A stretch of DNA of 46,773 nucleotides from positions 1-46,773 of the IMG/VR virus record IMGVR_UViG_3300044511_000163; one strand, written 5' to 3'. The notes under the pieces are model-generated. The model did no database searches. It worked only from the letters and a program-made list of their open reading frames with translations, and had not been told where the DNA came from. The number at the start of each line of letters is the position of its first letter. Position 1 is the first letter of the stretch. This document shows, one piece after another, positions 7,819 through 15,272 of the stretch. The DNA comes from a virus. The position numbers were made by a program, and so were the translations under genes.

Positions 7819-8778
7819 ATGCCTTCTATCCTCAGAACTCTCCCTCTCCGCAAGAACGGCGTCTCCGTGCAACTGGAGACCGTCACGCCCAGCATGGCGA
7901 AAAAGTGGCTGGAACTCGGAACGGGCCACAACGTCCGCCGTCTGAACAGGGCGCGCGTTGTCCGTTACGCCACGGCCATCAGCAACGGAGCCTGGGACAC
8001 GAACGGCGAAAGCATCAAGTTCGATGCTGCCGGCGCTCTCATCGACGGCCAGCACCGCCTCGCCGGGTGCGTGGAGGCCGGCAAGCCCTTCACCACCGTC
8101 GTCATGCGGGGCGTGTCCAGCATGGTCAACATCGACAGCGGCATGCCGCGCTCGCTGCAACAACTCGTCAGCCATGAGATCGGCGGCGACGCACTCCCGA
8201 ACGTCTCCATGGCGGTCCGCATCTACGCCAACTGGGAGGCCGGCGGACGTACCCCGGCGACCCTGATGATCGGCCCTGGCAGCCGTGCCGGTGACCGCAG
8301 CCACTACCTTTCGGTGCTGGCACAGCACGAGGGCCTGGTGCTGCTCACTCGCAACATCAGCAAGCGAGCCGCCTTGTCGCACATCCCGATCTTCCCGTGG
8401 GCGCTGGCCTTCACGGCGTATGCCGGAAAGCGCGCGCTCCCGCATGCGGCGGACGAGTATTTCGTCGCGGTCGTTCTCGGTGAGGGCAACGACTCGGACG
8501 AAAAGAACCCGCTCATGGCTCTGCGCCGCCACCTGCTCCACATCCCGAAGGCTTCTCGCATCAGCACGATCGGTCGGTTCGAGACCGTTTTCCTGATGGT
8601 GCGTGCGTGGAACCTGTGGAATCAAGGAGCGCGTCGCTCCAGCATCCGTGGGACCGTCGGCGGCCCCATGGGTCGCGGACGCCGCCGCTCCTACAAGGAC
8701 GGAGAGCAAATCTACACGGAGAGCCCGAAGCTCCCCGAGTTCTACACCGGCGCTGGGCAAACGGAGGATCTGGAGTGA
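7819..8778 (+). CDS. DGQHR-motif ParB-like protein, 319 aa
   Basis: Residues about 48-100 follow the ParB/DGQHR pattern: YATAISNGAW, a short spacer, IKFDAAG, then DGQHR at 76-80, and a closing strand. This fold occurs in ParB-like nucleases/NTPases, in DndB of DNA phosphorothioation, and in IbrB, which pairs with a PAPS-reductase-like protein. That pairing recurs here two genes downstream. The C-terminal 200 residues are helical and not recognised; an Arg/Gly-rich segment near residue 280 may bind nucleic acid. The start follows the HTH gene by 5 bases with no clear ribosome site, so it may be coupled. Confidence 0.8.
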   Translation: MPSILRTLPLRKNGVSVQLETVTPSMAKKWLELGTGHNVRRLNRARVVRYATAISNGAWDTNGESIKFDAAGALIDGQHRLAGCVEAGKPFTTVVMRGVSSMVNIDSGMPRSLQQLVSHEIGGDALPNVSMAVRIYANWEAGGRTPATLMIGPGSRAGDRSHYLSVLAQHEGLVLLTRNISKRAALSHIPIFPWALAFTAYAGKRALPHAADEYFVAVVLGEGNDSDEKNPLMALRRHLLHIPKASRISTIGRFETVFLMVRAWNLWNQGARRSSIRGTVGGPMGRGRRRSYKDGEQIYTESPKLPEFYTGAGQTEDLE

Positions 8779-8879
8779 AGTATATCCGCTACAGCGACGT
8801 TCTTTTGCTTGCTTCCGAGTTGGCGAGGAACGGCAAGCACTGGAACAACTCAACCATCAACAACACACGACTCCAATGA
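8775..8879 (+). CDS. 34-residue ORF bridging DGQHR and PAPS-reductase genes
   Basis: The GTG at 8775 overlaps the upstream TGA, and the TGA at 8877-8879 overlaps the next ATG (ATGA), so this frame exactly links two large genes. The peptide begins VKYIRYSDVLLLASELARNG, a short amphipathic helix, and has no known family. It may be a real small protein or mainly a device for translational coupling. Confidence 0.5.
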   Translation: MKYIRYSDVLLLASELARNGKHWNNSTINNTRLQ

Positions 8880-10171
8880 AGTACCTTGCGCGCCCGCTGA
8901 CGGTCGTCAGTTACGGGGGCGGGGTCAACTCCGCCGCGATGGTCGTCGGGCTGCTCGCGCGCGGCGAGCGGCCCGACGCCATTCTGTTCGCGGACACCCG
9001 CGGCGAGAAGCCAGGGACTTACGCGCACATCGACGATCATGTGAAGCCGTGGCTGCGCGAGCGCGGATGCGAGCTGACCATTGTGTGCCGAGCCGACTTC
9101 GGTCGCGGAAGCACTGGCGACGCGTCGCTGGAAGCCGAGTGCCTGCGTTTGGAACTTCTGCCGAGCCGTGCATACGGTCTCGGCACCTGCGCGATCAAAT
9201 GGAAGATCGACCCGCAACACTGGTGGTGCCAGAAGTGGCAACCAGCCATTGATGCGTGGGCACGCGGGGAGCCAGTTACGCGCTGCATCGGGTACGACGC
9301 TGGCGAAGAACGCCGCGTGAAGCCGAGCGGCGACAGGTGGTACGCCATCAGACATCCACTGATCGAGTGGGGTTGGGACCGCGACCGCTGTGTTGCAGAG
9401 GTTGAAAAGGCCGGGCTACCCGTGCCGCCGAAATCGGCCTGTTTTTACTGTCCATCGTCGCGGAAGGCCGAGATCATGCGCCTGGCCGTGGAGCATCCGG
9501 ACCTGTTCGAGCGCGCGCAGCAGATGGAGGACCGCGCGCTCGCGAGTGGGACTTGTGGCCTGCGCGGACTCGGCCGCCGATTTTCCTGGCGCGAGCTGGT
9601 CGAAGCGAACGACCGGTCGCTGTTCCCCGAGCGCCCCGTCGAGGGCTGCGTCGTCTGCGCGGACGGGGAGATCCCTGATCCACCCAAGTCGGACACGCCG
9701 ATCGAACTGGCGCTGCTCGAAATCGCTCCGGCCAAGCTCGGCTGCGCCAGTTGCAAGAGTGTCGCCGGATCCGACTCGTCGTGGTCGATAGCGGGCGCTC
9801 CCGGAAAGTGGGTGCATCGCTGCCACGGCATCAACCCGAGTGCCGGCCTGTTCGATATGTCGATCGGCGACCTCGCGCGCAAGCTCCGCCTCTGCGGCAC
9901 GGCGCTCGCGCTCGCGTTGCTCCCGGCGCTGGCCTCGGCGATCGACTGGCAGTGCAAGCGCAAGACCGGGTGCGACGCCGTGATCTACAAGGACGGCGAG
10001 CCGGTGACCAAGCACTTCGACTTCGGCGACGTTGCGAGCGATCGTGCCGGGTGGCTCATCAACCCGGCTGACGGCTGGGTGCAAGTCAACAGCGTAGACG
10101 GCCTGCTCGCGGCCGGCGTGCCGGTGGACGCCATCCCCAGTGTGGTTGGGCTCGGAGGGGTCGCGCCGTGA
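8876..10171 (+). CDS. PAPS-reductase-like protein with unusual C-terminal extension
   Basis: The first 290 residues form an adenine-nucleotide alpha-hydrolase (PP-loop) domain: SYGGGVNS at 12-19, C105 in GTCAIKWKIDP, and CFYC (C189, C192), the cysteine set often seen in phage PAPS-reductase-like proteins that may bind an iron-sulfur cluster. Two further CxxC pairs (258/261 and 290/293) look like zinc sites. Residues 328-431 look like a separate exported protein: a basic start, a hydrophobic stretch and an ALASA cleavage-like site. With the DGQHR gene this resembles Dnd/IbrAB-type pairs involved in DNA sulfur modification or its control. Activity is inferred, not shown. Confidence 0.85.
   Translation: MKYLARPLTVVSYGGGVNSAAMVVGLLARGERPDAILFADTRGEKPGTYAHIDDHVKPWLRERGCELTIVCRADFGRGSTGDASLEAECLRLELLPSRAYGLGTCAIKWKIDPQHWWCQKWQPAIDAWARGEPVTRCIGYDAGEERRVKPSGDRWYAIRHPLIEWGWDRDRCVAEVEKAGLPVPPKSACFYCPSSRKAEIMRLAVEHPDLFERAQQMEDRALASGTCGLRGLGRRFSWRELVEANDRSLFPERPVEGCVVCADGEIPDPPKSDTPIELALLEIAPAKLGCASCKSVAGSDSSWSIAGAPGKWVHRCHGINPSAGLFDMSIGDLARKLRLCGTALALALLPALASAIDWQCKRKTGCDAVIYKDGEPVTKHFDFGDVASDRAGWLINPADGWVQVNSVDGLLAAGVPVDAIPSVVGLGGVAP
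9857..10171 (+). other. In-frame signal-peptide-like extension, possible internal start
   Basis: The ATG at 9857 is codon 328 of the PAPS-reductase-like frame. From there the product would be 104 residues: MSIGDLARKLRLCG, a hydrophobic core, and an A-x-A-type cleavage site before IDWQCK. This reads as a self-contained Sec signal plus a small periplasmic domain. No strong ribosome site precedes it, so it may be a fusion that is never made alone, or a fusion created by loss of a stop codon. Confidence 0.4.
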
Positions 10172-10323
10172 CATACGACGAGGTCATGCGCCGCTGCCTT
10201 ATGTGCGCGACACCTGAGCAGATCAGACGCGCGAAGAGGCGGTTGCGTGCCGGAGTCGGCATCTTCGCCGGCAAGAATGCTGTCAAATGGCAGGGCAAGT
10301 GGCGTGGGAAACAGTTCGCCTGA
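10168..10323 (+). CDS. Small basic protein, 51 aa
   Basis: The GTG at 10168 overlaps the previous TGA (GTGA). The upstream GGAGGGG lies at a good distance and acts as a ribosome site. The product has two nearby cysteines (CLMC) and a strongly basic C-terminal half with RAKRRLR and KWQGKWRGK, which suggests nucleic-acid binding. No family is recognised. Confidence 0.6.
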   Translation: MTYDEVMRRCLMCATPEQIRRAKRRLRAGVGIFAGKNAVKWQGKWRGKQFA

Positions 10324-10335
10324 CCTGCGGCTCTG

Positions 10336-10536
10336 ATGAGCAGCAGTGTGCTGCGACCGCATCCAGCAAAAGGATGGACGCCGCCCGACCCGTCCGATAT
10401 GAGGTCGATTATCAGAGTGTTCAGAGACAAAGCATCCGTGATGGGCGAGAGCTACACGGACGCCCTGTACGCGCTGTCGCCCGGCCGCGTCCGGCAGATC
10501 ATCATGTCCCTCAGGCCAGAAAAGCAGAAAGCATGA
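10336..10536 (+). CDS. Hypothetical protein, 66 aa
   Basis: The frame starts 12 bases after the previous stop and ends in an ATGA overlap with the next gene, which is the main support. The C-terminal half is a plausible helical domain (YTDALYALSPGRVRQIIMSL). No ribosome site is obvious and no family is recognised. Confidence 0.5.
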   Translation: MSSSVLRPHPAKGWTPPDPSDMRSIIRVFRDKASVMGESYTDALYALSPGRVRQIIMSLRPEKQKA

Positions 10537-10970
10537 TCCCCGAGAGCGAGTGGCGCTGGTTCGGCTGGGCGCGGCACCTTATCGTTGGGCGCGATTGTCG
10601 CTTCCATCTGGCCACGGAGGTCGGCGACTATCTGATCTCCACTGTAGGCGACTACCTACCGGACGAGCCTATCCGTGAGATTTTGGCAAAAGTCCGTGGC
10701 GTTGTGCTGGAAGGCACGGGCGACGATCGCCGCGCCGACTACATGAAAAAGATCGGCTACGAGGAGATCGGGTGCGACCGCATGTACGAGACGATGGTGT
10801 TCAAGCTCAGCCAAGGGCCGTGCGGATGCGGCGAGGGGTGCGGCGCGCGCGAGATCGCCGAGTGGTGCGAGGTTGATTTTGCTAGGGCCAACACGCAGCG
10901 CGAAGCCACGGACGCGCACATGGAGCTGTGCCGCAAGTACGCGGCGGGAGTGCAGGAGCCCAAGCCGTGA
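10533..10970 (+). CDS. Hypothetical protein with cysteine cluster, 145 aa
   Basis: The start is the ATG in ATGA at 10533, preferred over a longer frame that would overlap two other genes. The first 95 residues look like a small alpha/beta domain. A CGCGEGC cluster follows near residue 103, then two more cysteines in a helical C-terminus, so metal binding is likely. The family is not recognised. It is coupled on both sides in the early operon. Confidence 0.7.
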   Translation: MIPESEWRWFGWARHLIVGRDCRFHLATEVGDYLISTVGDYLPDEPIREILAKVRGVVLEGTGDDRRADYMKKIGYEEIGCDRMYETMVFKLSQGPCGCGEGCGAREIAEWCEVDFARANTQREATDAHMELCRKYAAGVQEPKP

Positions 10971-11191
10971 CCGCAGCCAGCGTGACCGTCCACGAGATCC
11001 TGGACAAGCTGCAGGAGCGCTGCACCGCCACGGCCTTTGCTGCCATAAAGAACAAGGGCTCGGGCTGGTATGCGAAATGGCACGACGCCAGTACCAACTG
11101 CCGGGCGCTCGATCGCATCCAAGCAGAAATCGACCCCGGGCTGACCGTCGCCGACCTGTTGAACGGCCCACCGAAGGAGCAAGCCAAGTGA
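10967..11191 (+). CDS. Hypothetical protein, 74 aa
   Basis: The GTG at 10967 overlaps the previous TGA, and the stop overlaps the next GTG. The product is a small helical domain (HEILDKLQERCTATAFAAIKN, then GWYAKWHDA) with no known motif. Coupling at both ends and a consistent frame argue that it is real. Confidence 0.6.
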   Translation: MTAASVTVHEILDKLQERCTATAFAAIKNKGSGWYAKWHDASTNCRALDRIQAEIDPGLTVADLLNGPPKEQAK

Positions 11192-13422
11192 CCATCATCG
11201 CCAAGCTCCGCACGCTCTCCGTCCCCGACCTCTACATCTTCCCCGTGCGCGGGTTGCTGCCGATCCCGCCCGGCTTCCAGTTCGGCACGCAACCGATCAA
11301 GCTCGTGCATCCGCTCACCGGCTACCACATGCCGACGCAGGTAGAGCTGGTCGCGCGTCACTCTGGAGGCGGCGCTGCCGTCGTGGAAGTGATTGGCCAG
11401 TGCGAGCGAGGCGCGCTCGTTGCCGGCCAACCCGCAGAGTTCCCGATCGAGCTTGGCGAACCGCCGCCGCTGTCGGCAAGCAAGGCGATCCCAGGCTCCA
11501 CCGTCGCCCTCGTGCTGCCCGGCGGCCTGGAGCTGGATATGGACGGCCAGCTTACGCCGCTCTCGGTCATGGCAGGCCACGCGCTGCGCTGGCACCGTGG
11601 CAAGCCGCTTCCCGGCAATCTGATGGCGACGATCGAGCTTGCCGGAACCATCGGGCAGGGAGGGTTCCATGCGTGGCTCACCGGCTGGGCCGGCGTCGAG
11701 GCGCTGGACCTCGACATCGTGATCCACAACGGGCGAGTGAACGCGCCGAAGGCGTGGATGGACTTCTCGAAGCTCTCGCTGGTCGTCCCAATCGCGCTCG
11801 GTCCGTGGAAAGCGAGTCTCGTTTGGCCGGTGCCACAGGCCGAGGGCTATGTGCCGTGGGCAGGCGAGGGAACCGCATCGACCATGGATCTGGTGCCACC
11901 GAACTTCGATCACTCAATCCCGCCGCGCGGCGAGCACCACATCCGAATCAGACTCCGGCGGTACAACGCCGCCGGCATCGCCCCGCCAGAACAGATCGAA
12001 GCCTGGTGCGTGCCTGTCGATGGCGAGAATCTCCTGTGCTGGCAGCGCCAGGGATCGAGCTACCTCGGCCTCGGTCGGCCGCTTCCGCACGATGTCGGAC
12101 AGCCCTTGGGCTACAACAACTATGACGGCGAACTCGACACGCTGCACTCTCAGCTCGCTGACGGCAAAGCACTTATGGGCGGAAGCGGGCTCAACGTGCC
12201 GAGCACCGTGGCCTCTGGCTGGCACCACACGGCAGGCGGAACCTACGGTGGGCAGACCGGCGGCGTCTGGATCGACCAAGTGCCCGGCGTGGACGTGGCG
12301 CTCTCCGGCGACCGCGCAGCGATCGAGGTCTCGCGCATCTACCTGCGCGCGGTCGCCAATCGCCAGCGCCAGGCACTCTACGAGAGCGACGGCTTGCCGA
12401 CCGACGGGCTCTTTGCGTTGTACCAGGCCGAGAGCACGCAGTTCGCCTTCGATACGAACTTCATCAAGGACGACCCCTGGGGATACACCAAGGTCCTCAA
12501 GCTGGCGAACCCGACGGCGCACCAGGCGCACGTCGATTCGTTCGCGCCGCTCGACGGGCAGCACCTGATCCGCGCGACTCGCAACGCGAAGGTGCTGGTC
12601 TGGCTCGACAACGACCCGATCGCGCGGCGCTTCTTGGACATGGCCGCCGAGTGGCAGCTAATGATCTACGGGAGCGGCGCAACAGACGGCCTCACGTTCA
12701 GCGACGGCTCGCGGCTGGCCCAGCTCGTCGAGCGCGCGATACAGTGGCCTGCCAGCGGCACGCCGCTCGGGCGCGGCGAAGCCTGGGGCATCGACGCGAT
12801 CTGCGCGGCGTACGCCACTGGCAGCGACAAACTGAGACAGCGCGTGCTGCCGGTGCTCAAGAAGTGGCTGGACGTGCTCGCAACCTCGCAGACTCCGATC
12901 GGAGCGTGGCAGGCCGAATCGAGCGGCAAGACCGTGCAGGAGATTCAGGCCAAGCTCCCGACGGTAGCCGTCAGCCAGGCGATTGAGTTCGGGATCACGG
13001 CTCATGCGGTTCGCGCACTGATGGCCGCGCTCGGCGTGACGTATGAGCCGCTTGTTGGAGACGCGGCCACAGGTCTCGTCGAGCACCTGTGGCCCGTCGG
13101 TGCCGGCGCCCCGCATCAGAAGTTCGCCACGGCCGAGGGCGTCGTCAACGCTGGCCTGCTCGGCCCGCCGTGGGCCGGTCTCCAGCCGCCGCTGCCCGAC
13201 GGAGCGACCTACTCCGACTACGGCGGCGACGCCTTCCAGGTGCTCGGGCTGCTGGCCCTGGTGGCCACGACGCCGGCCGGCAGGCTGCGCGTGCGCTGGC
13301 TGCTCGGCCTGCCTGAGACGGCGACCGACGCCGAAGCGCTGGCCGCGCTGCGCGCGAGCAAGACCTACGGACCAAGCCTCAGCGCGCCGCTGATCCGGGC
13401 GCTGGAGGATGCGACCAAGTAA
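11188..13422 (+). CDS. Large protein of unknown function, possible carbohydrate-active enzyme, 744 aa
   Basis: The GTG at 11188 overlaps the upstream stop (GTGA), with AAGGAG upstream. The first 330 residues look beta-rich; the second half has repeated helices containing Trp and Arg (for example LDMAAEWQLMIYG, VLPVLKKWLDVLA) like an alpha/alpha toroid. A beta domain followed by an alpha toroid is typical of many glycan-cleaving enzymes, and the start reminded me of the YetA/PcRGLX lyase group, but I cannot confirm any family. No signal peptide or membrane segment is present. It is the only large non-enzymatic-looking gene in the early operon, away from the virion genes, which makes a host-directed or DNA/glycan-related role as possible as a structural one. 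Confidence 0.75.
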   Translation: MTIIAKLRTLSVPDLYIFPVRGLLPIPPGFQFGTQPIKLVHPLTGYHMPTQVELVARHSGGGAAVVEVIGQCERGALVAGQPAEFPIELGEPPPLSASKAIPGSTVALVLPGGLELDMDGQLTPLSVMAGHALRWHRGKPLPGNLMATIELAGTIGQGGFHAWLTGWAGVEALDLDIVIHNGRVNAPKAWMDFSKLSLVVPIALGPWKASLVWPVPQAEGYVPWAGEGTASTMDLVPPNFDHSIPPRGEHHIRIRLRRYNAAGIAPPEQIEAWCVPVDGENLLCWQRQGSSYLGLGRPLPHDVGQPLGYNNYDGELDTLHSQLADGKALMGGSGLNVPSTVASGWHHTAGGTYGGQTGGVWIDQVPGVDVALSGDRAAIEVSRIYLRAVANRQRQALYESDGLPTDGLFALYQAESTQFAFDTNFIKDDPWGYTKVLKLANPTAHQAHVDSFAPLDGQHLIRATRNAKVLVWLDNDPIARRFLDMAAEWQLMIYGSGATDGLTFSDGSRLAQLVERAIQWPASGTPLGRGEAWGIDAICAAYATGSDKLRQRVLPVLKKWLDVLATSQTPIGAWQAESSGKTVQEIQAKLPTVAVSQAIEFGITAHAVRALMAALGVTYEPLVGDAATGLVEHLWPVGAGAPHQKFATAEGVVNAGLLGPPWAGLQPPLPDGATYSDYGGDAFQVLGLLALVATTPAGRLRVRWLLGLPETATDAEALAALRASKTYGPSLSAPLIRALEDATK

Positions 13423-13447
13423 CAGGCACAGCAACACAGGAAACACA

Positions 13448-13657
13448 ATGGCCAAGAAGAAGATCAGCAGCAAGATGCGGTCTATTGTCCACAAACCGTG
13501 CGAATGCGATGGATGCGAGGCTTGTGGAGGCTCGTGCGACATTAGCGCCAACACCAAGCTGCGGAATGCAGAAACTGGCACATGGCACTTCTACTGTCCT
13601 GGTTGCGCCGCCAGCGCAATAGACGACGACCCGCACGTTGAGGAGTATACCTCGTGA
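13448..13657 (+). CDS. Small cysteine-rich zinc-binding protein, 69 aa
   Basis: The ATG at 13448 follows CAGGAAAC. After a basic start (AKKKISSK), seven cysteines form C-x-C-x2-C-x2-C-x3-C, then TKL, then C-x2-C. The same pattern, including the TKL, forms the C-terminus of the protein at 626-1174, so these are paralogous modules at two early loci. Probable zinc binding; target unknown. Confidence 0.75.
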   Translation: MAKKKISSKMRSIVHKPCECDGCEACGGSCDISANTKLRNAETGTWHFYCPGCAASAIDDDPHVEEYTS

Positions 13658-13706
13658 GCGCCGGGACGCCGGCACCAAATACCACACACCACTACGGGGG
13701 CCACAA

Positions 13707-14132
13707 ATGAGCATGACCGCTACAACCGCAGCCAGCCGCCGCGCATGGAGAGCGTGGCGGCAGCGCAAGATCGACGCTGGCCTGTGTATTCGGTGCGGAA
13801 CACGCAAGGCGCTCTCTATGCGGCAGAGATGCCGTAGATGCACGGCGAAGGACAAGCAGCGCTACACAGAGCGCTGGGACAACCTTCGACATGCCGGGCT
13901 ATGCGTAACCTGCGGAAGGCGCAAGCTGGCGACGAAAAATCACTGCCTCAAGTGCGCGCGAAAGATAAACGCGGCCGTTGCGGCGGGTAACAAGCGCGCG
14001 CTCGCCGCCGGCCTCTGTATCTCGTGCCGCAAGCGCAGGCTGGCGACGAAATACAAATGCGAGAGATGCCGCGTCCGTGCGTGCGAGGCAGCGCGCTACC
14101 GCTATCACGTACTGCTGAGACGCAAACGATGA
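13707..14132 (+). CDS. Protein with three tandem zinc ribbons, 141 aa
   Basis: Three copies of a G-L-C-x2-C ... C-x2-C unit follow each other: GLCIRCG, GLCVTCG and GLCISCR, each with the second pair about 12 residues on and an RKLATK-type basic loop between in the second and third copies. Units are separated by about 28-32 residues of basic helix. This looks like a nucleic-acid-binding protein built by internal triplication. The ATG at 13707 follows a G-rich ribosome site. The stop overlaps the next start (ATGA). Confidence 0.8.
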   Translation: MSMTATTAASRRAWRAWRQRKIDAGLCIRCGTRKALSMRQRCRRCTAKDKQRYTERWDNLRHAGLCVTCGRRKLATKNHCLKCARKINAAVAAGNKRALAAGLCISCRKRRLATKYKCERCRVRACEAARYRYHVLLRRKR

Positions 14133-14449
14133 CCACCGTGGCCATCCTCTACGCCGGCTGCGAGATCGCGGCCGACATCGAGCCGGGCCGGCGTGGCAAC
14201 ACCAGCGGGCCGGCCGACACCTGGGTCGAGCCCGAGGGGCCGACCGTCGGCGAGTACCGTTTGCTCAGCATCGACCACGATGCCTGGAAGGAGTGGTGGT
14301 GGGAGAACCAGATCGAGGGCGTCACGCTGCTGCGGCCCGTGAGCCCGAAGGCGATCCTGCACTACCTGTCTAATGACCGAGCGCAGCAGATCGACAAGCT
14401 GCTGCTGGACGAGTGGGAACGCCAGGAACGCCAGCGGAAGTATTCGTGA
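14129..14449 (+). CDS. Hypothetical protein, 106 aa
   Basis: The ATG at 14129 overlaps the stop of the zinc-ribbon gene. The product is acidic and rich in Trp and Glu (DAWKEWWWENQIEG), with a helical C-terminus. It has no membrane segment and no recognised family. The neighbouring basic zinc proteins and the next nuclease-like gene suggest, weakly, a DNA-related job. Confidence 0.65.
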   Translation: MTTVAILYAGCEIAADIEPGRRGNTSGPADTWVEPEGPTVGEYRLLSIDHDAWKEWWWENQIEGVTLLRPVSPKAILHYLSNDRAQQIDKLLLDEWERQERQRKYS

Positions 14450-14847
14450 CCTCCCCCACCCAGCGCACGCTCGCCGAACTCCGCAAGCGCGGCTACCTGG
14501 CCGGCGTCGTCGAGAAGTGGAACCAGTACGCGCGCGTGCGCCAGGACCTATGGGGATGGGTAGACATCGTGGCCCTGCATCCCGGCACAGAGGAACTGCT
14601 GTTCATTCAGACCACGAGCACGTCGAACGCGGCCGCCAGGGTTGACAAGATACTGAAATGGCCTGGGACCCCGGCTCTGATCGCGCTGGGCACGAAGCGA
14701 TCGGTGGAAGTCTGGAGCTGGCGCAAGGTTGTGAGTTCAAGCAAGAAGGGCAAGCGCGACGGCCAGGAGCGGCGCAAGGTGTGGGAGGTCAAGATCGACC
14801 GCGTGATGTCTAGCAGTTCGCTGGAAACTGCTGCATCGCCTGGCTGA
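14446..14847 (+). CDS. Small protein with nuclease-like core, 133 aa
   Basis: The GTG at 14446 overlaps the previous stop, with GGAAG upstream. The core reads WGWVDIVALHPG, then LLFIQTTSTSN, then a helix and a strand ending in VEVWSWRK. Strand-D-strand-(E/Q)-x-(K/T) followed by a helix resembles the PD-(D/E)XK fold of small phage nucleases and resolvases. The usual E-x-K is Q-T-T here, so activity is uncertain. It ends inside the last 38 bases of the convergent gene at 14810, with no terminator hairpin between. Confidence 0.65.
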   Translation: MTSPTQRTLAELRKRGYLAGVVEKWNQYARVRQDLWGWVDIVALHPGTEELLFIQTTSTSNAAARVDKILKWPGTPALIALGTKRSVEVWSWRKVVSSSKKGKRDGQERRKVWEVKIDRVMSSSSLETAASPG

Positions 14848-14980
14848 CGGCGCGGCGGTATCTGTTCTCGCAGTCCTCGGCCGACTCGCCGGGAAGACAC
14901 TCGATGCAGACCTGCACGATGATCTGCTGGCCGCTCGGCAGCTCGTGGCACCAGGGATCGCTCAGGTGGTCGCAGGCCAT
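14810..14980 (-). CDS. Small cysteine-rich protein, 56 aa
   Basis: The last gene of the late operon. The ATG at 14980 overlaps the upstream stop (TGATG) and has GGGAGT upstream. It has six cysteines in 56 residues and no signal peptide or membrane segment. The spacing (CIEC) could bind metal or form disulfides. Its position at the end of the membrane-protein cluster suggests a link with lysis, but no function is recognised. Confidence 0.6.
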   Translation of the reverse strand: MACDHLSDPWCHELPSGQQIIVQVCIECLPGESAEDCENRYRRAVSQAMQQFPANC

Positions 14981-15255
14981 CAGCGACTCCCGCGCTCGCG
15001 CGCCTCGGCGGTCGCCAGGTCCACCAGGAAGCGCACGCGCGCGTCGAACTCGCTGGCCTGCTCGCCGCGCCTGCGCTCCACCGAGACCTCCCACGCGCCG
15101 CCAGGATCGCTCGCCTTCCAGTGCTCGCCGGTGCCGTTGGCCGGCTCGGTGACGACGTAGCTGGTCACCTGCTCCATCCTCCAGACCATCCAGCACATGA
15201 GCAGGACGGTGATGACCGCTGCGGTCGCGGTGACGATCGAGAGGGTGCGAGACAT
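14980..15255 (-). CDS. Small membrane protein with one N-terminal anchor, 91 aa
   Basis: Residues 4-25 form a hydrophobic helix (IVTATAAVITVLLMCWMVW) flanked by Arg, followed by a soluble region of about 65 residues with a charged helix. This N-anchored layout is that of an inner-membrane spanin or a modified holin, but no family match is seen. The ATG at 15255 is set by AGGAGGGG. It is one of six genes with membrane segments in a row. Confidence 0.7.
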   Translation of the reverse strand: MSRTLSIVTATAAVITVLLMCWMVWRMEQVTSYVVTEPANGTGEHWKASDPGGAWEVSVERRRGEQASEFDARVRFLVDLATAEARERGSR

Positions 15256-15272
15256 GCGAGCATCGTCCCCTC

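Noticed and set aside
12658-13581. 307-codon minus-strand frame with a hydrophobic stretch near 13500
   Set aside because: Overlaps the well-supported 744-aa gene fully and has no coupling or ribosome site.
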